Source of the DNA: Achatina immaculata
Lineage: Eukaryota; Mollusca; Gastropoda; Stylommatophora; Achatinidae
NCBI GenBank assembly: GCA_009760885.1
Contig: CM019693.1
Location: forward strand, 49,697,269-49,761,268
Length of the DNA stretch: 64,000 nt
Direction of reading: 5' to 3'
Shown here: positions 47,745 through 57,796 of the stretch, piece by piece
How the letters are laid out: each line of letters begins with the position of its first letter
Position numbering within the stretch: the stretch's first letter is position 1
Notes under the pieces: model-generated
Databases searched by the model: none
What the model saw: the letters and a program-made list of their open reading frames with translations, nothing else
What the model was told of the DNA's origin: nothing
Position numbers and translations under genes: made by a program

Positions 47745-49258
47745 AGCAACAATATATTACGCCACTCAGCCCCAGTAATTACAGATACTTAAAGAGCCAC
47801 ACAGCTCTTATAAAAATGACAGAATGTTGTCTTTGTTGACTTTAAAAATGCGTTTGACATGATTGATCATGAAATCCTTGTTAGAAAGCTTGAGACTTAT
47901 AAAATTACATCCTGACTTGACAACATTTATTACATCTTTTCATTCCAACAGACAACAGGTAGTTTGCCTCAAAAACTCTAATTCAAGTTCATCTGTGGTT
48001 GATAATCGTATTCCACAAGGGTCTATTCTTAGTCCTCTTTTGTTTACCATCTACATCAATGATCTTCCACTTCATCTCAAAAAATCATCTTGTGACCTCT
48101 TTGCTGATGACTTCACAGTTTACACTAGTGATGACGACTGTATTAACCTTGAGTCAACTCTTCAAATTGAAATAAACAGTCTAATTAACTGGAGCAACAA
48201 CAACAGAATGCTCATAAAAACAAGCAAATCAAAATCCATGCTCATTACAACAAGACAGAAATTAACAAATTCACCAACAACACCACAGCTCCATGCTGGA
48301 ACTTCACAGATAGAGAATGTTAGTGAACTTAAAACTCTAGGTCTCATGATTGACCACCACCTCAGCTGGAATCATCATGTAGACAATCTAACTAAACTCA
48401 CTGCATAAAAAGTTTACTAATTTACTAAAATTAAACATTTTTTTATATAGACACCAGAAGAATATATTACATATCACAGATACAAATACACTTGGACTAC
48501 TGTTCCATAGTCTGAGATGGTTGTTCCATGTCAAACATGAAAAGACTTTATTCACTTAACAAATAAGCAGTTAAGGCTTATAGATGACAAACATGCAGCA
48601 CACATTACAAATATATATTCTACCCCTCAAGAAGAGATTTCTTTTCAACAAAGCCAAGTTAATTCACAAAATTCTACCGCACAATGCTCCACCCTGTTTG
48701 TGGTCATTATTCAAATCCAACCCAAAACACAGTCAAGGCTTAAGCAATTGTACTCCCCCAAAACCAAGGCTTGACATGTTTAAAAAAAAGCTTCTCTTAC
48801 TCAGCTGCCCACCTTTGTAACGCCCTACCAACTCATATAAAACTTATAAGTAATGTTCGTTCTTTTAACTTTAAACTTTGTCAACATCTGTTTGGTATAT
48901 ACTATAAGCCTCCCAAGCACAGTCTAAAGTAGTATGGCTTGATTGATGTAATTTTTTTATACTGCTTTTCCATAAATTTGTTAGTTTTGAACGAATGTAA
49001 GAATGCAAGTTTATTTCAGGCTGTTGCATAAATCAGAGTGTGGAGTGCATGGACAAAAGATAAGTTTATTATTTATTTATGTAATCATTTAATTGTGTCT
49101 TCATGCTTATTATGCTTATTAACAACTGCTGAACAACTGTGACTGGGTGAAAGCTGTATGATGAAGGGCAGAATGATAGACGGGCCTGCATGCCTAGTTC
49201 TTAACCCTTTGAAAATAAAGTGTGTTCATTTGTTCGTTCGTTCGTTCGTTCGTTCGTT
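47745..49258 (+). mobile_element. CR1/Jockey-like LINE with (GTTC)n tail
   Basis: Same family as the LINEs at 15530 and 16970 but clearly diverged. The best open block, 47863-48408, encodes IPQGSILSPLLFTIYINDLP, an intact LFADDFTVY active site, and LGLMIDHHLSWNHHVDNLTK. Thumb and C-terminal parts follow with frameshifts (KILPHNAPPCLWSLFKSNPK). The 3' end reads GCATGCCTAGTTCTTAACCC and terminates in (GTTC)n at about 49228-49258, where the other copies have (ATTC)n. 5'-truncated; inactive. Confidence 0.88.
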
Positions 49259-50160
49259 CTTCTCTTTTGTTTCTATAAGTTGCCCTTTTTCCGTGGTTGC
49301 CTGTATCTAAGGAACTGGTGCTCAGTTTGAATGTCCCGTCTTTGTCGACTGCTTCCTGTGCAGCTTTTTTATACAGTTCCTCTATCAATAGACTTCCCCA
49401 AGCTCCAGTCATACTGTCACAGTTGTTGAGGGTTGTGTGTGAAAGACTTCTCACGACTTGTTGAAGGTTGTGTGAGAAAGACTTCTCACGACTTGTTGAA
49501 GGTTGTGTGTGAAAGACTTCAGAAGAGTTGCTGAAGATTCTTTGTGAAAGAATTCTGAAGACTTGTTGAAGAGAATAAAATTCAGAAAATAAGAGAATCT
49601 GATCCCATTTCTTAGCAGTTCCTACAGAAGATCCAAGGTCTTGACGACTTCCAGATGAAAAGATAACGACGATGGTAAGTTCGTGCCCTGATTCTTGGAA
49701 CCCGTCAATGACCTTTCCTAAAGGTTGCTGACCAAATGTTGTTCAGCAGAGGATCTTGATATAAATTTTGACAGAAAAACTTCAAATGCAAAATGTCTGT
49801 GCAAAATTCAAGCAGCATTTGCTGACTATCTAAAAGAGAATCGTGTTGAAATCAGCCAGGAAATGCTTGCCAATGCAAGTTGTCATAGAAAGCTAAGAAC
49901 ATCATAGAAGGAGATGGGACATGCGTTTGTGATTATGATGTTGAAATCAAGAAGAAATCAGTGGTTAGAGAAAGGGTCACTTCCATCAAAAAGAAAGAAA
50001 AAGCACTAATAATCTGTCAAACTTCAGTGTGTTATTAGTTGTCATTTCTGCTTTTACTGTAAAGGCATTGACCACAATTAATTTGTGCTACCTGGTCAGC
50101 CGGCATACATATTTTTCTACCAGGGCGTTTTAGGGTGCTTCGGGCAAGCTCTAAGTAGGA
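49259..50160. other. Short GTTGAAGGTTGTGTG repeats, then no clear gene
   Basis: At 49420-49570 there are four degenerate units around GTGTGAAAGACTTCTCACGA. A frame at 49725-49907 has a coding-like mix of residues (CSAEDLDINFDRK; FADYLKENRVEISQEML), but no homologue is recognised and surrounding frames are broken. It could be a decayed exon. Confidence 0.35.
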
Positions 50161-50164
50161 ACAG

Positions 50165-50550
50165 GTCTGAAATGTGGTAGAGCTAGACTTGGATGTTCTG
50201 TCTGAAGTGTGGGAGAGCCAGACTTGGATGTTCTGTCTGAAGTGTGGGAGAGCCAGACTTCTATGTTCTGTCTGAAGTGTGAAAGAGCCAGACTTGGATG
50301 TTCTGTCTGAAGTGGGGAGAGCCAGACTTGGATGTTCTGTCTGAAGTGTGGGAGAGCCAGACTTGGATGTTCTGTCTGAAGTGTGGGAGAGCCAGACTTG
50401 GATGTTCTGTCTGAAGTGTGGGAGAGCCAGACTTGGATGTTCTGTCTGAAGTGTGGGAAAGTCAGACTTAGATGTTCTGTCTGAAGTGTGGGAGAGCCAG
50501 ACTTGGATGTTCTGTCTGAAGTGTGGGGGAGCTAGACTTGGATGTTCTGT
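50165..50550. repeat. 35-bp minisatellite, about 11 copies
   Basis: Core AGCCAGACTTGGATGTTCTG then TCTGAAGTGTGGGAG. One unit has lost a base, which shifts the frame, arguing against coding. Confidence 0.93.
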
Positions 50551-50635
50551 CACAACAGTGCTCAACTGTTACTCCGTATCCCCAGTTATCTGACACAACA
50601 TCAGACATCATTTGTGCCCCTTTCTTTCTATTCTG

Positions 50636-51130
50636 TGATATTTCTGTAAGGTGTGTCTGTATGTTGTTTCTGTAAGGTGTGTGTGTATGTTGTTTCTGTA
50701 AGGTGTGTATGTTGTTTCTGTAAGGTGTGTGTGTATGTTGTTTCTGTAAGGTGTGTCTGTATGTTGTTTCTGTAAGGTGTGTGTGTATGTTGTTTCTGTA
50801 AGGTGTGTGTCTGTATGTTGTTTCTGTAAGGTGTGTCTGTATGTTGTTTCTGTAAGGTGTGTGTGTGTATGTTGTTTATGTAAGGTGTGTGTGTATGTTG
50901 TTTCTGTAAGGTGTGTGTGTATGTTGTTTCTGTAAGGTGTGTGTGTATGTTGTTTCTGTAAGGTGTGTCTGTATGTTGTTTCTGTAAGGTGTGTGTCTGT
51001 ATGTTGTTTCTGTAAGGTATTTGTGTATGTTGTTTCTGTAAGGTGTGTGTGTATGTTGTTTCTGTAAGGTGTGTGTCTGTATGTTGTTTCTGTAAGGTGT
51101 GTCTGTATGATGTTTCTGTAAGGTGTGTGT
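50636..51130. repeat. 26-bp minisatellite upstream of gene B, about 18-19 copies
   Basis: GTATGTTGTTTCTGTAAGGT-type units of 24-28 bp. Related to the 26-bp arrays upstream of both gene A modules. Confidence 0.93.
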
Positions 51131-51665
51131 ATGATGATATTGTCGTGGTTTGTAAGATAAAGTGTGACACAAGTAATGGGAAAAGACAAACTAGGACAAA
51201 GATTAATTAGAGAATACATGGCAGTAGTTGACCTGATAGTGAGTACAGCTTGCAATGACTTGGACTATACGTAGACAGAGATTGGAGGAGACAGCAGTCT
51301 TCTTATATTTTCATAGTGTCCCACTTCCTATCCAGCTCTCTGGTTGTGCTTAGAAACCGAGATAGCGTCGGACTTTGAGATGAGAATTCTCTGATCAAAG
51401 GGAGGTTATCAAGTAAAATCTCCGCTATAACCATGTTAAGGAAATGAAGAAAGCGGATATTCTTGAAGTAATCTCGTTTTATCAGATACTATGACAAAAA
51501 TTTAAATGAATCGAATTAGTACACAAGTTTAATGTATTTTATTAACTGAGTTAATATTATTTCCGATTAATTTAACGCTTTATAAGTAACAGTCAGGCAC
51601 CAGTTGAGCGTAAGTGATACTTTTTTACGATTATTGCAAAGAAAATTCATTTGCAAATTCATAAC

Positions 51666-51672
51666 TATATAG
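51666..51672 (+). promoter_or_regulatory. Candidate TATA box, gene B module 1
   Basis: TATATAG exactly 84 bp before the ATG at 51750, followed by the conserved CTCCCTTGCT block. Confidence 0.5.
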
Positions 51673-51749
51673 CATTTCTCTCCCTTGCTTCAGGCAGTTA
51701 CGCCTCTTGAATCTTATTTCATGCGTTACACAAGGAACATCCCAGGACC

Positions 51750-52217
51750 ATGAAATGTAAGTCCTGGTGTTCTGGATGTTGTGTTCTGGATATTGTGTTT
51801 GCTAAAGTGACCAACAATTTCTGTACCAATGTTAATGTTGACGTTTTCACAGTTTCTGTTTGTGTTTGTGTGAGACAAGAATAAAAGTTGATGTTATAAT
51901 CATGACTATCATAATCATCATCTCGGTTCAAACATCCATCATTTGGTGTATTCTATTAACATATATACAACAAATAGTGACATGCTACGACAACACCAGT
52001 GTCCACAGCAACGTCTAAAATGCTGTATGAATATTGTGAACATCAGTGGCTCCATCATTTTAACAGTCGCCGATCTTTCCTACAGTTTTACCAGTGTTTG
52101 TGCTGACCTTCACCTTCGTTATTGCGAGTGATGATGTTTGCTTACAGCAGTGCCACCAAAACTGTGACCTAGGCAGAGACGTGATACCATTTACTCTGTT
52201 TCAGACTTTCATCCAAG
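51750..52217 (+). CDS. Gene B, exon 1-exon 2 module, copy 1
   Basis: Coding exon 1 is 51750-51756 (ATGAAAT, donor GTAAGT at 51757); intron 329 bp; exon 2 is 52086-52217 (132 nt), donor GTATGT at 52218. Signal peptide MKFLPVFVLTFTFVIAS, then CLQQCHQNC, the same C-x3-C-x3-C block as gene A with different intervening residues. The end of exon 2 (FTLFQTFIQ) is unlike that of gene A. Exon length and both phases are identical to gene A, which supports true coding exons. Joins in frame to the last exon at 61960. Function unknown; secreted protein inferred. Confidence 0.8.
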
Positions 52218-52320
52218 GTATGTACACAGATACTCACAGTATGTACACAAATACTCACAGTATGTACACAAATACTCACAGTATGTACACAAATACTCAC
52301 AGTATGTACACAAATGTTCG
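52218..52320. repeat. Intronic 21-bp repeats starting at exon 2 donor (copy at 53864-53966)
   Basis: Five units of GTATGTACACAAATACTCAC. As in gene A, the array begins with the real donor, and each unit repeats GTATGT. Confidence 0.92.
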
Positions 52321-52782
52321 CAATATGTCCGAAGACAGTTAATTTTTTTCCGCACACAAAAAAAGCCCATTTAATGTGGGCAGTACACTTATTTTTTCAG
52401 GGTAAGTAGATAGCCACATTAGTTCTTTCAGGGTAAGTAGGTAAATCCATTAGTTTTTTCAGGACAAGTTGATAAATCCATTAGTTATTTTCACGATAAG
52501 TAGATAAATCCATTAGTTCCTTTAGGGTAAGTATATAAATAGATTAGTTTCTTCAGACTATATACAAAAATACATTAGTTCCTTCAGAGCATACAGATAA
52601 ATACATGACAGTAGTTGACCTGATAGTGAGTACAGCTTGCAATGATTTGGACTATACGTAGACAGAGACTGGAGGAGACGGCAGTCTTCTGATATTTTCA
52701 TAGTGTCCCACTTCCTATCCAGCTCTCTGGTTGTGCTTAGAAACCGAGATAGCGTCGGACTTTGAGATGAGAATTATCTGAT

Positions 52783-53016
52783 TTTTTTTTTTTTTTTAAG
52801 ACAACGAAAACAACAGGCCGTGACCCGGTGGTACTGCAAACCGGGTCCACCCGTAACGGGATGTGGACCATACCCCCGGCATTCAATGTGCAGGGCAGGC
52901 CTCGGGCATCTCGTTTAGTTAAAAAAATAACGACGCTTTTGTTAACCAAAGGGCATGTTGATCAGGGTACCTGCTAAGAGGACACTTTGACCTCAGCCAC
53001 TTTGATCTTAGCCAAA
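52783..53016 (-). mobile_element. SINE insertion with poly(A) tail, TSD and U2-like head
   Basis: A 234-bp insertion present only in the second copy of segment pair 9. It is flanked by an 11-bp duplication, AATTATCTGAT at 52772-52782 and 53017-53027. On the minus strand it starts TTTTGGCTAAGATCAAAGTG, close to the 5' region of U2 snRNA (one extra A), and ends in an A-run (T-run at 52783-52797 on +). The body is GC-richer than its surroundings and has no reading frame. The first copy, 51380-51400, shows the empty site. Confidence 0.85.
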
Positions 53017-53297
53017 AATTATCTGATCAAAGGGAGGTTATCAAATAAAATCTCCGCTATAACCATGTTAAGGAAATGAAGAAAGCGGATATTCTTGAAG
53101 TAATCTCGTTTTATCAGATACTATGACAAAAATTTAAATGAATCGAATTAGTACACAAGTTTAATGTATTTTATGAACTGAGTTAATATTATTTCCGATT
53201 AATTTAACGCTTTATAAGTAACAGTCACGCGCCAGTTGAGCGTAAGTGATACTTTTTTACGATTATTACATAGAAAATTCATTTGCAAATTCATAAC

Positions 53298-53304
53298 TAT
53301 ATAG
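53298..53304 (+). promoter_or_regulatory. Candidate TATA box, gene B module 2
   Basis: TATATAG exactly 84 bp before the ATG at 53382, in the same context as 51666. Confidence 0.5.
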
Positions 53305-53381
53305 CATTTGTCTCCCTTGCTTCAGGCAGTTACGCCTCTTGAATCTTATTTCATGCGTTACACAAGGAACATCCCAGGACC

Positions 53382-53863
53382 ATGAAATGTAAGTCCTGGT
53401 GTTCTGGATGTTGTGTTCTGGATGTTGTGTTCTGGATATTGTGTTTGCTATAGTGACCAACAATTTCTGTACCAATGTTAATGTTGACGTTTTCACAGTT
53501 TCTGTTTGTGTTTGTGTGAGACAAGAATAAAAGTTGATGTTATAATCATGTCTATCATAATCATCATCTCGGTTCAAACATCTATCATTTGGTGTATTCT
53601 ATTAACATATATACAACAAATAGTGACATGCTACGACAACACCAGTGTCCATATCAACGTCTAAAATGCTGTATGAATATTGTGAACATCAGTGGCTCCA
53701 TCATTTTAACAGTCGCCGATCTTTCCTACAGTTTTACCAGTGTTTGTGCTGACCTTCACCTTCGTTATTGCGAGTGATGATGTTTGCTTACAGCAGTGCC
53801 ACCAAAACTGTGACCTAGGCAGAGACGTGATACCATTTACTCTGTTTCAGACTTTCATCCAAG
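53382..53863 (+). CDS. Gene B, exon 1-exon 2 module, copy 2
   Basis: Coding exon 1 is 53382-53388, donor at 53389; intron 343 bp; exon 2 is 53732-53863 (132 nt), donor at 53864. Encodes the same signal peptide and C-x3-C-x3-C block as the module at 51750. It is nearest to the only last exon (61960), with an intron of about 8.1 kb. A SINE inserted about 370 bp upstream of its start codon, beyond the candidate TATA box, so the two modules differ in their upstream flank. Confidence 0.8.
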
Positions 53864-54324
53864 GTATGTACACAGATACTCACAGTATGTACACAAATAC
53901 TCACAGTATGTACACAAATACTCACAGTATGTACACAAATACTCACAGTATGTACACAAATGTTCGCAATATGTCCGAAGACAGTTAATTTTTTTCCGCA
54001 CACAAAAAAAGCCCATTTAATGTGGGCAGTACACTTATTTTTTCAGTGTATGTAGATAGCCACATTAGTTCTTTCAGGGTAAGTAGGTAAATCCATTAGT
54101 TTTTTCAGGACAAGTTGATAAATCCATTAGTTATTTTCACGATAAGTAGATAAATCCATTAGTTCCTTTAGGGTAAGTATATAAATAGATTAGTTTCTTC
54201 AGACTATATACAAAAATACATTAGTTCCTTCAGAGCATACAGATAAATACATTAGTTCCTTAAGGATAAGTAGATAAATAGATTAGTTTCTTCAGAGTAT
54301 ATACAAAAATGTATCAGTTCCTTC

Positions 54325-55215
54325 TGAGTCTGTGAGCCAGTGATTTGCATGCCTCTTGCGGAACTTTGCCTCCCTAAAAGCTCTCCTGTAGAGCTTTCGG
54401 TTGTAAGCAAGGTACGCTGCTGATGATGCGTCCATTCGAGGAACATCAAAGATGTTTTGCAGCTGTCTTCGCCTTTATCATTCTCTCTTTTTCCCATTAT
54501 GTAACATTCCAGGACTGTTTTCTCTAACTTTACATACGTTTATGTCCAAAATACTTAATAGTTTTCTCTGTTTAAACATCATCTTTAGCCAACCTTCTTC
54601 AATATTAAGGTGCTGAAGTATGGATATATTTAATCGTTTTGTGTCCATAATATTTGAAGAACCCTTCTGTAGCATTTACATTCAAAGGCATTTATGTGTT
54701 TCTCTGCTGTTTTGTTAAGTGTCCAGGTCTCACAGGCATATGTTGCGATGGGAAAGATGCATGCCCTTAAAAATCTTATTTTTGTAGTTCTCTCTGTTCC
54801 TCTCCACAGCTTTTTTAGTTTTAAAAATTTTGAAGAGCGAAAGATATCCTCCTTTTAATTTCCCTCATTGTATCTCCATTATTACTCTACACTTCTTCCA
54901 GTTTTTTCTCATAGATACGTATTTCAGCTGCCTTATTTGTTTTGTCAGTTGTCATCAATTTAGTTTTCTTTGCATTAAGATGAAGGTTCGCTCTTCGTAG
55001 TTCTTACAGACTGACTGAATTAGTTTTTCCATTCCTTTTTGTGTTGTGGACAGTAATACTGTGTCATCAGCATATCTAATCTCTGGTATTTCATAACCTC
55101 CAATTGTTATGGCATCGTAATATTCTTTGTCTACATCTTCTCTAACATTCCTCATTATATTTTCAGTATACAAGTTAAATAAGTAGGGTGACAATATGCA
55201 CCCCTGACGGACCCC
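54325..55215 (-). mobile_element. LINE fragment: reverse transcriptase end and C-terminus
   Basis: Minus-strand frames give GCILSPYLFNLYTENIMRNV, the active site IRYADDTVLLS, then LNIEEGWLKMMFKQRK and a C-terminal region like that at 46924-47441. It follows directly from the endonuclease block at 55820-55221 with the middle of the polymerase missing, so it is internally deleted. Confidence 0.83.
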
Positions 55216-55220
55216 TTGTT

Positions 55221-55804
55221 TTATGTTTTCTTTACTGGAACCATGTCTTTAGCTGTTGTTACTAAGATATCTTTGGCCTGCATAGCCAATTCATCTGGTG
55301 TCATCTCCTCCTGTACAGCCATCAGGATTTCGAAACCGTTCTTCACTTCTATACCGTATTGTTCTGGTATATTTGTAAGATCAAAGCGGAGTGGTCTTGA
55401 TCCCGTAACTGTCTTTTTTATCTTTATCTTCATGTCTGCTATTAATAACTCATGGTCCGTGTCACGATCAGCACCTGGTAAAGTTTTTGCTGATGTTATG
55501 CTTGACCTCCACCTTCTTTGCACTAAAATGTAATCTATTTGATTCCTGGTTTTCCCATCAGGTGATGTCCATGTGTAAAGTCTTCTTGGATGTTGTTTAA
55601 AAAGTGTGTTAGCGATCATTAGCTCATTTTCCATGCAAAACGCCATTAGATTGTCACCTGCCTCATTTCTATGTCCTATACTAAATTTCCCTACAACATA
55701 TCCTTCATCTTCTGCTCTTTCTGTACCAATTTTTGCATTAAAATCACCCATTATTAATACAATATCATTTTTCCGTACCTGGTCTATTGTCGAAAAGATA
55801 AATA
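55221..55804 (-). pseudogene. LINE apurinic-type endonuclease domain
   Basis: Encodes GDFNAKIG, then NQIDYILVQRRWRSS and RDTDHELLIADMKIKIKK, the central and C-terminal motifs of the EEP endonuclase domain found in RTE/Jockey-type LINEs (Asp/Asn in GDFN and the catalytic Asp-His in TDH are present). The N-terminal part is missing: it is cut by the inverted repeat at 55805-55941. Joined at 55215 to a late part of the reverse transcriptase. Confidence 0.82.
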
Positions 55805-55941
55805 GAGATCGTATTTTCAAAATACGATTTATAATAGAGAAAAGCAGAGAATTTAATTTGAATCTGTAAAAGATAAATAGAGATTCAAATTAAACTCTCT
55901 GCTTTTCTCTATTATAAATCGTATTTTGAAAATACGATCTC
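55805..55941. repeat. 61-bp inverted repeat with 15-bp spacer
   Basis: Left arm 55805-55865 and right arm 55881-55941 are complementary with a single mismatch. Each arm itself contains a 15-bp palindrome-like element (GTATTTTCAAAATAC or GTATTTTGAAAATAC). The right arm on the minus strand and the left arm on the plus strand both encode the reverse transcriptase segment RDRIFKIRFIIEKSREFN, so one arm is an inverted copy of LINE sequence. A 17-nt direct repeat (55793-55809, 55868-55884) borders the inverted arm. Confidence 0.93.
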
Positions 55942-56300
55942 TTGTTCATCTTCCTTGTCTAAAACCAGCTTGGACCATATTGATTTCTCATTCTCTTTTA
56001 TTTCGAAGTCTACCGATTATGAATTTTAATAGAATTTTACTCAGTCAATCAAGTGCAGTGCCGTGTGACGTAGGCGATCATTTCTCTCCACAATTCCCTG
56101 TCTTTAGACTTGATTATGAGATCCACCGGTGACTTTCTTTCTAGCCACACTGACAGCCCATCCTGTAACTTCTCTCTCTGTCTTCCTCTGTCTCTTCTTT
56201 CCTCAATTTTTCCAGTTGCCATCATTGTTCCAATTTTCCTCTTCTCAGAAAATGTCCTACAAATCTCGCTTGTCTGCCTTTGATCTTTGCTGTCTTCTTC
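55942..56300 (-). mobile_element. LINE fragments: fingers region and a separate C-terminus
   Basis: Minus-strand 56045-55942 encodes KFIIGRLRNKRE then MVQAGFRQGR (reverse transcriptase), with in-frame stops, leading into the inverted repeat. Just 5' on that strand, 56280-56049 encodes a LINE C-terminus (KRKIGTMMATGKIEERRDRG, then DLIIKSKDRELWREMIA). C-terminus before fingers means two fragments joined out of order. Confidence 0.75.
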
Positions 56301-56381
56301 TTCTTCTTCTTCGTTCACTTCTACCACCAAAAACCGCACTGTGAACCTACTGAATTCACGCATGTAGTCCTCGTTAGGTCC

Positions 56382-56436
56382 TGTGGTCCCCTGTGTGGTC
56401 CAAAATAGACCACACGAGTTCCACGAAAGGACCACA
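56382..56436. repeat. Nested hairpin
   Basis: Inner stem GTGTGGTC (56393-56400) with GACCACAC (56408-56415), 7-nt loop; outer stem TGTGGTCC (56382-56389) with GGACCACA (56429-56436). All pairs perfect within each stem. Confidence 0.7.
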
Positions 56437-56529
56437 AGGGGTTCAGAGTATCACGGTGCTTTAGCCTGTATTCTTGGTGGGTCTCGGAAGCGGGATTGCG
56501 TGACACCGTGGTTTTCATTGCACCAGTTT

Positions 56530-57610
56530 GGTCTAGGGTTGGACTTTCTCACCGGAAGACCTCGACGTGTTTGGAATATCAGTGCATCCCCGCTGGGTGA
56601 GAGGCGTTAGCCCACCCAGGCCAGAGTTGGACTTTCTCACTGGAAAACCTCGACGTGTTTTGAGATACCCGTGTATCACCGCCGGGTGAGAGGTGGTTGC
56701 CCATCCAGTCCAGGGTTGGACTTTCTCACCGGAAAACCTCAGCGTGATTAGGATATGCAGACATCCCCGCCGGGTGAGAGGTGGTTGCCTATCTAGACTT
56801 CCCTGGTCCAGTGTCTCCGACTTCAGCATTTTGCGGTCGTGGCCGCTACCCTTCCTAGTTGTGACCAGGATGGAGCTTTTGTCCAGGAGGACGAATCCTC
56901 GCCACTAGTGACTTCTACCCCTGGGTTGAGCCGGTATAGGCATTTCCCAGTATGGGCATGTTTGGGACGGGACCGACCTCTAGAGCAGAGGTACTGTGAC
57001 ATTCATAGCCTTCAAGATTCACCCCTGGTATGAGCCGGTTTAGTCAAAATTCACCAGTATGGGTGTTTATCAGGCGTTACCAACCTCTAGAGCGGAGGTG
57101 GCATGACATGTCTAGCCATCGAGTTCCACCCCTGGTGTGTGCCGGTTTAGGCATATTTCACCAGTGTAGGTGTATTTCGGACGTAGGCGGCCTCTAGAGC
57201 AGAGGTGCCGTGGTATAGCTCTCGTAGCGATACTACTGGACATACCAGGTTAAACTTCACTTTCCACCACCTTTTCCCATCGGGGCCACACAGCAACCTT
57301 TATTTCCGCATTTACTTCCTTAACCGGGAGGAGCTTCACTCCACGCGCGGCATTTGAAAAGTCAAGCCAGCAGTGACTTAACCTCTGGGACAAGCCGGTT
57401 CATGCATTTCACCCGATATGACTGCACTCAGGACGTGGCCGACCTCTAGACCAGAGGTGCCGTGATTTGACTGTTTGCTTCGCTTTATCCTTTCTACCAC
57501 CTTTTCCGCAGTGATGCTGCGCGGCAACCTCATTTGCAAATTTCCTCATTGGCCGGGAGGAGCACCGCTCCACGCACGGCAGCTGAAGATCTCGCCAACA
57601 GCGGCAGATG
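56530..57610. repeat. GC-richer composite of tandem repeats
   Basis: Three units of about 85-90 bp at 56535-56795 (GGTTGGACTTTCTCACCGGA ... CCGCCGGGTGAGAGG), then three to four units of about 105 bp at 56915-57475 (CACCCCTGGTATGAGCCGGT ... GACCTCTAGAGCAGAGGT), interleaved with a repeated block of about 120 bp at 57255-57375 and 57490-57610 (ACCTTTTCCGC ... GGGAGGAGC...CTCCACGC). Composition is unlike the AT-rich surroundings. No reading frame. It may be the 5' untranslated region of a LINE or an unrelated element. Confidence 0.75.
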
Positions 57611-57639
57611 AGCTACCAAACGTGCCACTCATCTACCCT

Positions 57640-57796
57640 AAGTAACTGGTTTTCAGGCGCCAGATATTCGCCCTCGCCCCTTCTCCTGTCAGTTTAAACA
57701 GTTCTGCCACGGGAAGGCCAGGAGCTGGACTTGACTGCCAGAGGCTGTTTGTGGCGCGTTTGCAGTCATTAGAACCATCTTTGCTGTAATTTGCCT
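57640..57796. other. GC-rich piece next to LINE, no gene seen
   Basis: Sits directly against the truncated C-terminus of the LINE at 57797. May belong to the composite at 56530-57610. Confidence 0.4.

Larger units (their letters stand above)
51214..54245. repeat. Segment pair 9: duplicated 5' half of gene B
   Basis: 51214-52600 recurs at 52601-54245; the second copy is longer mainly because a SINE of about 234 bp inserted into it. ATACAT is shared at the boundaries (51214, 52601, 54246). Each copy has the promoter, exon 1, exon 2 and following intronic repeats. Confidence 0.94.

Noticed and set aside
49725..49907. Possible small gene
   Set aside because: Residue mix looks coding-like but there is no homologue, splice context or intact continuation. 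Recorded only as a possible decayed exon.
50608..51255. Minus-strand frames rich in Thr, His and Tyr
   Set aside because: They are the translated 26-bp array upstream of gene B; unit length varies between 24 and 28 bp, inconsistent with coding constraint.
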